DNA of 64,000 nt from Melieria omissa (Eukaryota > Arthropoda > Insecta > Diptera > Ulidiidae), in assembly GCA_963971225.1 (NCBI GenBank), contig CAXARI010000048.1:1-64000 (forward strand), given 5' to 3'. Within the stretch, counting starts at the first letter, position 1. Every line of letters begins with the position of its first letter. The notes below the pieces were generated by a model. The model saw only the letters and a program-made list of their open reading frames with translations. It was not told where the DNA came from and ran no database searches. Position numbers and translations under genes: made by a program. Below, piece after piece: positions 1-10,503 of the stretch.

Positions 1-526
1 CCAAAATCTTCTTATGGAAAAGCAAAAACCAATACATGTAAAGTTGCCCAAAAAACTGCAAACAATTGATTTAATTAATTGAATTAGTTGAAAGCACATT
101 GTGCATTTCGCTTGGCCCTTAAAATTATAAGTGAAAAAAATATAATGTTCCCATTTGTCATTGCCGAAAGGCCAACCAATCGCCAAAACAAAAACTACAA
201 CAACAAAAGCATCAAATGTTTTTTCATACATACAATTTCTTGAGGCAACAAAACAAAAATCCGCGCAGCCCCCACACGTGTTGCTTCGTTGCTGTCACAA
301 CAACGACTGATTGAAAGAATGCACCTCTGATCTATATAACCAATCAAATGCTTGTGGAACCTAAGTACGCACAATCATAATAATAATTATTACAAAATAC
401 ACACTCACCACTAAAGTGCTTATAGATTCCAAACGGTATGGGTTACGTTAATAAAGAACCCCTTAAAATGTAGCTAGAGATTGCAGCTTTATCAAATTAA
501 ATCAATAATTTGATTACTATTCGGCA
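1..526. repeat. Partial first unit with ~400-bp internal deletion
   Basis: The window opens inside a MITE whose right end is at 329, followed by its target copy at 330-337. Soon after CGCACAATCA (about 365-376) the sequence jumps through TAATAATAATTATT to ATTACAAAATACACAC. All of E and F and most of A, normally ~400 bp, are missing. The TAA-rich junction could be filler or slippage. Confidence 0.8.
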
Positions 527-754
527 ATCATGAACAGATCGATGCGCAAGAGTGACATTAAATGGCTGCCTACTGCAAAATCGATAAAATGCTTGTAAAA
601 TATGATGATTCTAGGTTTATAGAAAAGATAATAACCTTAAAACCTAGCTGGAGTTTTGAGCTTTCATAAATGGGGTCAATCTTCTCGCTATCTCAAATAA
701 TGCAGGAGAATTTCGTTGTGGAAAAGTGATATCGACCACATGATACATCTATAT

Positions 755-1094
755 CAGGGGGTGCCCAAAATCTTCTTATGGAAAAGCAAAAACCAATACA
801 TGTAAAGTTGCCCAAAAAAAATGCAAACAACTTATTTAATTAGTTGAATTAGTTGAAAGCACATTGTGCATTTCGCTTGACCCTTAAAATTATAAGTGAA
901 AAAAATATAATGTTCCCATTTGTCATTGCCGAAAGGCCAACCAATCGCCAAAACAAAAACTACAACAACAAAAGCATCTAATTTTTTTTCATACATACAA
1001 TTTCTTGAGGCAACAAAACAAAAATCCGCGCAGCCCCCACACGTGTTGCTTCGTTGCTGTCACAACAACGACTGATTGAAAGAATGCACCTCTG
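755..1094. mobile_element. hAT-like MITE copy with intact 8-bp target duplication
   Basis: Same element as the reference copy. It starts CAGGGGGTGCCC, with one extra G, and ends GCACCTCTG. ATCTATAT flanks it at 747-754 and 1095-1102. It belongs to the short class, with CCAAAACAAAAACTAC in the middle. Confidence 0.82.
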
Positions 1095-1937
1095 ATCTAT
1101 ATAACCAATCAAATGCTTGTGGAACCTAAGTACGCACAATCACTTTAATCAAAATGGCGTCAAAATTAAGCCAGAGTGACAACCCTTCACCAATTTGGTA
1201 AATAAAAAAAATATCCCACCGGCAGCCTGATCGAAATTATGGCTCTTAAATCTCGACCCGTTAACGGATTTTAATAATATTATGCCTTATTATTTAGCTA
1301 GACTCGTATGCTTTCTATAATGGTATCAATCATCCTTCTATACCCCAAGGTTCGAAAGCAAATCGATTTGGAACGGTGACTTTGAAAAAATTGCTACTTG
1401 GGTGCAACCACTAAAATTCTTGTCAACACCAAATGCATAAGTGCATATTAGTAATTGACCCCTTAAAATTTAGCCAGAGTCTTATGCTTTCTATATTGGT
1501 CCCTAACTTTTCATTATCATTCAGGAATAATGAGCATATCGATGCGCAAGGATAACATTGAAAAACTGCGTATTACAAAATACACACTCACCACTAAAGT
1601 GCTTATAGATTCCAAACGGTATGGGTTACGTTAATAAAAAACCCCTTAAAATGTAGCTAGAGATTGCAGCTTTATCGAATTAAATTAATAATTTCATTAC
1701 TATTCGGCAATCATGAACAGATCGATGCGCAAGAATGACATTAAATGGCTGCCTACTGCAAAATCGATAAAATGCTTGTAAAATATGATGATTCTAGGTT
1801 TATAGAAAAACTAATAACCTTAAAACCTAGCTGGAGTTTTGAGCTTTCATAAATGGGGTCAATCTTCTCGCTATCTCAGATAACGCAGGAGAATTTCGTT
1901 GTGGAAAAGTGATATCGACCACATGATACATCTATAT

Positions 1938-2275
1938 CAGGAGTGCCCAAAATCTTCTTATGGAAAAGCAAAAACCAATACATGTAAAGTTGCCCAAAAA
2001 AATGCAAACAAATGATTTAATTAATTGAATTAGTTGAAAGCACATTGTGCATTTCGCTTGACCCTTAAAATTATAAGTGAAAAAAATATAATGTTCCCAT
2101 TTGTCATTGCCGAAAGGCCAACCAATCGCCAAAACAAAAACTACAACAACAAAAGCATCTAATTTTTTTTCATACATACAATTTCTTGAGGCAACAAAAC
2201 AAAAATCCGCGCAGCCCCCACACGTGTTGCTTCGTTGCTATCACAACAACGACTGATTGAAAGAATGCACCTCTG
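1938..2275. mobile_element. Embedded hAT-like MITE, reference copy, 338 bp
   Basis: The element starts CAGGAGTGCCC (CAGGGGTGCCC in most units) and ends GCACCTCTG, whose reverse complement is CAGAGGTGC, so the two ends are short imperfect terminal inverted repeats. It is flanked on both sides by ATCTATAT (1930-1937 and 2276-2283). CAGRGGTG termini with an 8-bp target duplication are characteristic of hAT elements. The satellite reads on across the insertion: subrepeat C resumes as CAAATGCTTGTGG, aligning with AAATGCTTGT in subrepeats B and F. No transposase is encoded; an open minus-strand stretch of ~80-100 codons differs between copies and looks accidental. The same element occurs at the same position in essentially every unit, about 220-230 bp after the ATCATGAACAG marker. 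Confidence 0.85.
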
Positions 2276-2323
2276 ATCTATATAATCAATCAAATGCTTG
2301 TGGAACCTAAGTACGCCTAATCA

Positions 2324-2450
2324 CTTTAATCAAAATGGCGTCAAAATTAAGCCAGAGTGACCATCTTTCACCAATATGGTAAATAAAAAAAATATCCCAC
2401 CGGCAGCATGATCGAAATTATGGCTGTTAAATCTCGACCCGTTAACGGAT
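2324..2450. repeat. Satellite subrepeat E (~127 bp)
   Basis: The shortest of the five subrepeats. It begins TTTAATCAAAATGGCG and carries the family motif as AAAATTAAGCCAGAGTG. It lacks the AAATGCTTGT tail seen in F, B and C, so it is probably an internally or terminally shortened copy of the ~175-bp ancestor. Boundaries are estimated by eye from shared motifs. Confidence 0.6.
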
Positions 2451-2628
2451 TTTAATAATATTATGCCTTATGATTTAGCTAGACTCGTATGCTTTCTATA
2501 ATGGTATTAATCATCCTTCTATACCCCAAGGTTCGAAAGCAAATCGATTTGGAACGGTGACTTTGAAAAAATTGCTACTTGGGTGCAACCACTAAAATGC
2601 TTGTCAACACCAAATGCATAAGTGCATA
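2451..2628. repeat. Satellite subrepeat F (~178 bp)
   Basis: It begins TTTAATAATATTATGCC, then has the family motif as GATTTAGCTAGACTCG. The middle reads AAATCGATTTGGAACGG and the tail CCACTAAAATGCTTGTCAA. Equivalent motifs occur in the same order in A, B and C, supporting descent from one ~175-bp monomer. Confidence 0.7.
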
Positions 2629-2811
2629 TTAATAATTGACCCCTTAAAATTTAGCCAGAGTCTTATGCTTTCTATATTGGTCCCTAACTTTTCATTATCC
2701 TTCAGGAATAATGAGCATATCGATGCGCAAGGATAACATTGAAAAACTGCCTATTACAAAATACACACTCACCACTAAAGTGCTTATAGATTCCAAACGG
2801 TATGGGTTACG
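2629..2811. repeat. Satellite subrepeat A (~183 bp)
   Basis: It begins TTAATAATTGACCCCTTAAA with TTTAGCCAGAGTC, then CATATCGATGCGCAAGG in the middle and CACTAAAGTGCTTATAG near the end. Several units (around 44247, 48917, 51101, 57023 and 59388) share a 13-bp deletion at its start, changing AATAATTGACCCCTTAAAAT to AATAAAT. That deletion is a useful lineage marker. Confidence 0.75.
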
Positions 2812-2989
2812 TTAATAAAAAACCCCTTAAAATGTAGCTAGAGAATGCAGCTTTATCAAATTAAATCAATAATTTGATTACTATTCGGCAATCATGAACA
2901 GATCGATGCGCAAGAGTGACATTAAATGGCTGCCTACTGCAAAATCGATAAAATGGTTGTAAAATATGATGATTCTAGGTTTATAGAAA
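2812..2989. repeat. Satellite subrepeat B (~178 bp)
   Basis: It begins TTAATAAAAAACCCCTTAAA with ATGTAGCTAGAGA, then AGATCGATGCGCAAGAG, then ATCGATAAAATG-TTGTAAA. It aligns with A over its whole length, most obviously at CCCCTTAAAAT-TAGC and at TCGATGCGCAAG. A and B are the pair between which one unit (junction near 6200) has recombined. Confidence 0.75.
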
Positions 2990-3118
2990 AAATAATAACC
3001 TTAAAACCTATCTGGAGTTTTGAGCTTTCATAAATGGGGTCAATCTTCTCGCTATCTCAAATAATGCAGGAGAATTTCGTTGTGGAAAAGTGATATCGAC
3101 CAAATGATACATCTATAT
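2990..3118. repeat. Satellite subrepeat C, left part, interrupted by the MITE
   Basis: It carries the family motif as CCTTAAAACCTATCTGGAG, then GAGAATTTCGTTGTGGAAAA and GATATCGACCA, ending at the MITE target site ATCTATAT (3111-3118). The remainder of C continues after the next MITE copy, from 3456, with CAAATGCTTGTGGAACC. Removing the MITE and one target copy gives ~171 bp, the size of the other subrepeats. Confidence 0.7.
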
Positions 3119-4298
3119 CAGGGGTGCCTAAAATCTTCTTATGGAAAAGCAAAAGCCAATACATGTAAAGTTGCCCAAAAAATGCAAACAAATTATTTAA
3201 TTAATTGAATTAGTTGAAAGCACATTGTGCATTTCGCTTGACCCTTAAAATTATAAGTGAAAAAAATATAATGTTCCCATTTGTCATTGCCGAAAGGCCA
3301 ACCAATCGCCAAAACAAAAACTACAACAACAAAAGCATCTAATTTTTTTTCATACATACAATTTCTTGAGGCAACAAAACAAAAATCCGCGCAGCCCCCA
3401 CACGTGTTGCTTCGTTGCTGTCACAACAACGACTGATTGAAAGAATGCACCTCTGATCTACATAATCAATCAAATGCTTGTGGAACCTAAGTACGCACAA
3501 TCAATTTAATCAAAATGGCGTCAAAATTAAGCCAGAGTGACCACCTTTCACCAATTTGGTAAATAAAAAAAATATCCCACCGCCAGCATGATCGAAATTA
3601 TGGCTGTTAAATCTCGACCCGTTAACGGATTTTAATAATATTATGCCTTATTATTTAGCTAGACTCGTATGCTTTCTATAATGGTATCAATCATCCTTCT
3701 ATACCCCAAGGTTCGAAAGCAAATCGATTTGGAACGGTGACTTTGAAAAAATTGCTACTTGGGTGCAACCACTAAAATGCTTGTCAACACCAAATGCATA
3801 AGTGCATTTTAATAATTGACCCCTTAAAACTTAGCCAGAGTCTTATGCTTTCTATATTGGTCCCTACCTTTTCATTATCCTTCAGGAATAATGAGCATAT
3901 CGATGCGCAAGGATAACATTGAAAAACTGCCTATTACAAAATACACACTCACCACTAAAGTGCTTATAGATTCCAAACGGTATGGGTTACGTTAATAAAA
4001 AACCCCTTAAAATGTAGCTAGAGATTGCAGCTGTATGAAATTAAATCAATAATTTGATTACTGTTCCGCAATCATGAACAGATCGATGCGCAAAAGTGAC
4101 ATTAAATGGCTGCCTACTGCAAAATCGATAAAATGCTTGTAAAATATGATGATTCTAGGTTTATAGAAAAAATAATAAGCATAAAACCTAGCTGGAGTTT
4201 TGAGCTTTCATAAATGGGGTCAATCTTCTCGCTATCTCAGATAATGCAGGAGAATTTCGTTGTGGAAAAGTGGTATCGACCACATGATACATCTATAT

Positions 4299-4652
4299 TA
4301 GGGCTGCCCAAAATATTCTTATGGAAAAGCAAAAACCAATACATGTAAAGTTGCCCAAAAAAAATTCAAACAAATTATTTAATTAGTTGAATTAGTTGAA
4401 AGCACATTGTGCATTTCGCTTGACCATTAAAATTATAAGTGAAAAACATATAATGTTCCCATTTGTCATTGCCGAAAGGCCAACCAATCGCCAACACAAA
4501 AAAGCATACACACAAAAACTACAACAACAAAAGCATCTAATTTTTTTCATACATACAATTTCTTGAGGCAACAAAACAAAAATCCGCGCAGCCCCCACAC
4601 GTGTTGCTTCGTTGCTGTCACAACAACGACGGATTGAAAGAATGCACCTCTG
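4299..4652. mobile_element. hAT-like MITE, long variant (354 bp)
   Basis: This copy has the longer middle, CCAACACAAAAAAGCATACA followed by CACAAAAACTAC, where short copies read CCAAAACAAAAACTAC. Its first base is T instead of C (TAGGGCTGCC). The long form recurs near 6680, 39000, 40200, 46025, 47225, 49405, 54130, 55325, 57690, 62415 and 63610, and underlies the ~1196-bp unit class. Whether long or short is ancestral cannot be decided here. Confidence 0.8.
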
Positions 4653-5266
4653 ATCTATATAACCAATCAAATGCTTGTGCAACCTAAGTATGCACAATCA
4701 CTTTAATCAAAATGGCGTCAAAATTAAGCCAGAGTGACCACCTTTCACCAATTTGGTAAATTAAAAAATAACCCCCCGCCAGCATGATCGAAATTATGGC
4801 TGTTAAATCTCGACCCGTTAACGGATTTTAATAATATTATGCCTTATGATTTAGCTAGACTCGTATGCTTTCTATAATGGTATCAATCATCCTTCTATAC
4901 CCCAAGGTTCGAAAGCAAATCGATTTAGAACGGTGACTTTGAAAAAATTGCTACTTGGGTGCAACCACTAAAATGCTTGTCAACACCAAATGCATAAGTG
5001 CATATTAATAATTGACTGCTTAAAATTTAGCCAGAGTCTTATGCTTTCTATATTGGTCCCTAACTTTTCATTATCCTTCAGGAATAATGAGCATATCGAT
5101 GCGCAAGGATAACATTGAAAAACTGCCTATTACAAAATACACACTCACCACTAAAGTGCTTATAGATTCCAAACGGTATGGGTTACGTTAATAAAAAACC
5201 CTTAAAATGTAGCTAGAGATTGCAGCTTTATCAAATTAAATCAATAATTTGATTACTATTAGGCAA

Positions 5267-6261
5267 TCATGAACAGATCGATGCGCAAGAGTGACATTAA
5301 ATGGCTGCCTACTGCAAAATCGATAAAATGCTTGTAAAATATGATGATTCTAGGTTTATAAAAAAAATAATAACCTTAAAACCTAGCTGGAGTTTTGAGC
5401 TTTCATAAATGGGGTCAATCTTCTCGCTATCTCAAATAATGCAGGAGAATTTCGTTGTGGAAAAGTGGTATCGACCACATGATACATCTATATCAGGGGT
5501 GCCCAAAGTCTTCTTATGGAAAAGCAAAAACCAATACATTTAAAGTTGCCCCAAAAATGCAAACAAATTATTTAATTAATTGAATTAGTTGAAAGCACAT
5601 TGTGCATTTCGCTTGACCCTTAAAATTATAAGTGAAAAAAATATAATGTTCCCATTTGTCATTGCCGAAAGGCCAACCAATCGCCAAAACAAAAACTACA
5701 ACAACAAAAGCATCTAATTTTTTTTCATACATACAATTTCTTGAGGCAACAAAACAAAAATCCGCACAGCCCCCACACGTGTTGCTTCGTTGCTGTCACA
5801 ACAACGACTGATTGAAAGAATGCACCTCTGATCTATATAACCAATCAAATGCTTGTGGAACCTAAGTACGCACAATCACTTTAATCAAAATGGCGTCAAA
5901 ATTAAGCCAGAGTGACCACCTTTCACCAATTTGGTAAATAAAAAAATATCCCACCGGCAGCATGATCGAAATTATGGCTGTTAAATCTCGACCCGTTAAC
6001 GGATTTTAATAATATTATGCCTTATGATTTAGCTAGACTCGTATGCTTTCTATAATGGTATCAATCATCCTTCTATACCCCAAGGTTCGAAAGCAAATCG
6101 ATTTAGAACGGTGACTTTGAAAAAATTGCTACTTGGGTGCAACCACTAAAATGCTTGTCAACACCAAATGCATAAGTGCATTTTAATAATTGACTCCTTA
6201 AAATGTAGCTAGAGATTGCAGCTTTATCAAATTAAATCAATAATTTGATTACTATTCCGCA
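5267..6261. repeat. Shortened satellite unit (996-bp spacing): one subrepeat excised
   Basis: Near 6190-6205 the text of subrepeat A (ATTGACTCCTTAAAAT) passes directly into that of subrepeat B (GTAGCTAGAGATTGCAG). The unit is shorter than its neighbours by ~185 bp, the length of one subrepeat. Recombination between the shared CCTTAAAAT-TAGC motifs of A and B explains it. Confidence 0.85.
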
Positions 6262-8628
6262 ATCATGAACAGATCGATGCGCAAAAGTGACATTAAATGG
6301 CTGCCTACTGCAAAATCGATAATATGTTTGTAAAATATTATAATTATAGGTTTATAGAAAAAATAATAACCTTAAAACCTAGCTGGAGTCTTAAGCTTTC
6401 ATAAATGGGGTCAATCTTCTCGCTATCTCAGATAATGCAGGAGAATTTCGTTGTGGAAAAGTGATATCGACCACATGATACATCTATATCAGGGGTGCCC
6501 AAAATCTTCTTATGGAAAAGCAAAAACCAATACATGTAAAGTTGCCCAAAAAAATGCAGACAAATTATTTAATTAATTGAATTAGTTGAAAGCACATTGT
6601 GCATTTCGCTTGACCCTTAAAATTATAAGTGAAAAAAATATAATGTTCCCATTTGACATTGCCGAAAGGCCAACCAATCGCCAACACAAAAAAGCATACA
6701 CACAAGAACTACAACAACAAAAGCATCTAATTTTTTTCATACATAGAATTTCTTTAGGCAACAAAACAAAAATCCGCGCAGCCCCCACACGTGTTGCTTC
6801 GTTGCTGTCACAACAACGACTGATTGAAAGAATGCACCTCTGATCTATATAACCAATCAAATGCTTGTGCAACCTAAGTACGCACAATCACTTTAATAAA
6901 AATGGCGTCAAAATTAAGCCAGAGTGACCACCTTTCACCAATTTGGTAATTAAAAAAATTATCCCAAGGCCAGCATGATCGAAATTATGGCTGTTAAATC
7001 TCGACCCGTTAACGGATTTTAATAATATTATGCCTTATGATTTAGCTAGACTCGTATGCTTTCTATAATGGTATCAATCATCCTTCTATACCCCAAGGTT
7101 CGAAAGCAAATCGATTTGGAACGGTGACTTTGAAAAAATTGCTACTTGGATTCAACCACTAAAATGCTTGTCAACACCAAATGCATAAGTGCATATTAAT
7201 AATTGACCCCTTAAAATTTAGCCAGAGTCTTATGCTTTTATATTGGTCCTTAACTTTTCATTATCCTTCAGGAATAATGAGCATATCGATGCGCAAGGAT
7301 AATATTGAAAAACTGCCTATTACAAAATACACACTCACCACTAAAGTGCTTATAGATTCCAAACGGTATGGGTTACGTTAATAAAAAACCCCTTAAAATG
7401 TAGCTAGAGATTGCAGCTTTATCAAATTAAATCAATAATTTGATTACTATTAGGCAATCATGAACAGATCGATGCGCAAGAGTGACATTAAATGGCTGCC
7501 TACTGCAAAATCGATAAAATGCTTGTAAAATATGATGATTCTAGGTTTATAGAAAAAATAATAACCTTAAAACCTAGCTGGAGTTTTGAGCTTTCATAAA
7601 TGGGGTCAATCTTCTCGCTATCTCAAATAATGCAGGAGAATTTCGTTGTGGAAGAGTGATATCGACCACATGATACATCTATATTAGGGGTGCCCAAAGT
7701 CTTCTTATGGAAAAGCAAAAACCAATACATGTAAAGTTGCCCAAAAAAAATGCAAACAAATTATTTAATTAATTGAATTAGTTGAAAGCACATTGTGCAT
7801 TGCGCTTGACCCTTAAAATTATAAGTGACAAAAATATAATGTTCCCATTTGTCATTGCCGAAAGGCCAACCAATCGCCAAAACAAAAACTACAACAACAA
7901 AAGCATCTAATTTTTTTCCATACATAGAATTTCTTGAGGAAACAAAACAAAAATCCGCGCAGCCCCCACACGTGTTGCTTCGTTGCTGTCACAACAACGA
8001 CTGATTGAAAGAATGCACCTCTGATCTATATAACCAATCAAATGCTTGTGGAACCTAAGTACGCACAATCACTTTAATCAAAATGGCGTCAAAATTAAGC
8101 CAGAGTGACCACCTTTCACCAATTTGGTAAATAAAAAAAATATCCCACCGGCAGCATGATCGAAATTATGGCTCTTAAATCTCGACCCGTTAACGGATTT
8201 TAATAATATTATGCCTTATTATTTAGCTAGACTCGTATGCTTTCTATAATGGTATCAATCATCCTTCTATACCCCAAGGTTCGAAAGCAAATCGATTTGG
8301 AACGGTGACTTTGAAAAAATTGCTACTTGGGTGCAACCAATAAAATGCTTGTCAACACCAAATGCATAAGTGCATATTAATAATTGACCCCTTAAAATTT
8401 AGCCAGAGTCTTATGCTTTCTATATTGGTCCCTAACTTTTCATTATCCTTCAGGAATAATGAGCATATCGATGCGCAAGGATAACATTGAAAAACTGCCT
8501 ATTACAAAATACACACTCACCACTAAAGTGCTTATAGATTCCAAACGGTATGGGTTACGTTAATAAAAAACCCCTTAAAATGTAGCTAGAGAATGCAGCT
8601 TTATCAAATTAAATCAATAATTTGATTA

Positions 8629-8636
8629 CTATTCGG
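8629..8636. other. Left 8-bp target-site duplication of hAT-like copy 1
   Basis: CTATTCGG, matched by the copy at 12242-12249. The satellite consensus here is ATTACTATTCGGCAATCATG. Confidence 0.9.
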
Positions 8637-9199
8637 CAGTGGCGTCCCCAGGGGGGGGATTAGGGGGATGGATCCCCCCTTGGTCGGAGAATTCACTTAT
8701 GCAATTTGCTATAACAATATGGAATTGTGAAACATTTTTATTATTTGCTTTATCGCTTCTGTAATCACCCACTTAAAACCTAATAACTGAACCTCCCATG
8801 ATCTAGCCAGACCATAATGTAAACAAGATGATAGTCGAGGATTGTTGTTAAGGATATAAAAAAACCAGAAAGTGTGAATACAATGATTTCTTTTGCTTGT
8901 CTACATTATTTTTACGTAAAACGGTGAAAATATACTAGAATAATTAGGTAAATAGCGAGTTTCAACTTTAATGAGTTAATTTTGAAATTAAAAAAATACG
9001 GCAGTAAAGCAAAAAAATAAAAAAAATGTATAAATGTAAAATACGTTACTTATGGATCTACTTCAGCTGCTTGACCAATGCAATTATTTCAACAATATAA
9101 TGCAGTATCATGACTAAACCACATTGAGATTTTACATTCGACACATACAAATCGGGTTTTGATATATATATTTCTGGATTCCTTTCACTGTTAATAATT

Positions 9200-9560
9200 C
9201 TGAACTGCTTTGCCAAAGAAAAATATGCAAAACATGCTCTACATGTTGTTGTTCATGCTGAATTGGCCGGATATCGTTTTCCTTGTCGCCTTCGTCGTTG
9301 CTATCTTCACATTGAACTATCTAAACGACCATTCTATCAGTATCAGAAGCTTCGTTTTGTTCAGGGCCAAATGAAAGCGTGAAATTGGCAGCACCGTTAT
9401 TATTGCCTCTCGCAGCAAATTATTTAATATCTTAAATTCGTTGCTCTAAAGCATTAGTTTCCGCTATTGCTAAGGAAATTTTTTTAGAGATTTTCCTCTC
9501 TGATTTAACTCCAGCGTCGAAGTTCAAAAACAATGTCCACCTGATTCTCAAAATAGCATT
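9200..9560 (-). other. Possible degraded coding remnant in hAT-like copy 1
   Basis: On the minus strand one frame reads through a lysine- and alanine-containing stretch (VKSERKISKKISLAIAETNA) and, after stops, an acidic stretch (QCEDSNDEGDKENDIRP). This resembles decayed protein-coding sequence more than random AT-rich DNA, but I cannot match it to a domain, and at least three stop codons interrupt it. It may be a relic of the element's own gene. The assignment is weak. Confidence 0.2.
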
Positions 9561-10503
9561 CTCTTCCTTTCATCTCTGTCACAGAAAACACCCAATCGAA
9601 TTGGAAAATGGATAAGTATTAATTTTGAATATGTTTCAACATTATTTTCCAACAAAAATTATAATTTATTAACCCAAAGAAAATAAAAGCCAAGGCGAAC
9701 GAAAAACACTTGGACCAGGTACATTTTGCGCCAGCTAATTTACGTCACTATTAACGGGATGGCACGAAAAAAGTGCTTCAAATCGGGTCAGATGGAAAAA
9801 CCTAGTTGAAACTATATATATAATATAAAAAAATATTTATAAACAATTCTGACAATAATTACGTGGAAAATAACAAAAAAAACTGAAAATAACTGGCAAA
9901 TTTGTATGAAAATACACCATGGTCTGGCCAAGCCATGGTTTTGGGTTTTGTGCTTAGAAAGGATCAGTTAAAGATATCATGAAATTTGAGCTCGATAGCT
10001 TAATTACAACATTACTAAAGTGGATCCAAAGTTCAATATGGTCTGGCCAGAACCGGATACCCGCAGAAGGGTTAAGAATAAATGAATAAAAAAATCAGTA
10101 TTGCATTTGTTCTCGCAGAATAGTTGTATTTTCAATGTTCCCAAAAGTGTCGACTATTTACCAAAATAGTAATCAAACGCAGGCTTCATGCCAACCCTGC
10201 ATCAGCTGTTGAAACTAAAAAAAATTCACTTACATAGTTTTGGTGAATTGCGGGTAAACATGGAAACATGGCCACCTCTATCATAACATAATAAAATTTC
10301 AGAACGTCATACATTTTGTAAATGTTTGATTTTTTTTACATAGCTGGTGTGCTTTTTAAAATACGTCTTTTCGTAATTCTATTAGCAGTTGTTTTCGAAA
10401 TGTCATAACTTAAAACAAACTTGAATTTTTTGGTTGGGATTTTATGACTTAAAAATACATGTCACTTGAATTTAAGAAGTTTATGTTAGTATATGTATAC
10501 ATA

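Larger units (their letters stand above)
1938..3118. repeat. Representative 1,181-bp satellite unit
   Basis: This unit is given from one MITE start to the next. In order it holds the MITE (1938-2275), the resumed end of subrepeat C (2276-2323), E (2324-2450), F (2451-2628), A (2629-2811), B (2812-2989) and the first part of the next C (2990-3118). Subrepeat boundaries are approximate. The subrepeats share a motif near their start resembling CTTAAAA-TTAGCYAGAG. They also share a middle region around GATCGATGCGCAAG, or a degraded ATCGATTTGGAACGG, and an end resembling CACTAAAATGCTTGT. They are clearly diverged from one another, whereas equivalent subrepeats in different units are almost the same. 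This is the signature of a higher-order repeat homogenised as a whole unit. Confidence 0.9.
1095..8636. repeat. Satellite segment, left of first hAT-like element
   Basis: About six and a half tandem units containing nothing but the E-F-A-B-C plus MITE organisation. They differ from one another by scattered substitutions and small indels, more than units in the 29-38 kb region do. The last unit is interrupted in subrepeat B by the hAT-like element. Confidence 0.92.

Noticed and set aside
1091..1110. TATA-like TCTATATAACC at the right end of the MITE as a promoter.
   Set aside because: The sequence is explained as the ATCTATAT target duplication plus resumed satellite; nothing downstream is coding.
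1932..2177. Minus-strand open frames of ~62-101 codons in the MITE and subrepeat A (many copies).
   Set aside because: They start and stop differently from unit to unit because of small indels, show no domain and no consistent start. They are by-products of tandem repetition.
2629..3118. Equating the array with the Drosophila 1.688 (359-bp) or Responder satellites.
   Set aside because: Unit length and sequence do not match what I know of these; the slight resemblance of GAGAATTTCGTTGTGG to a stretch of 1.688 is too short to rely on.
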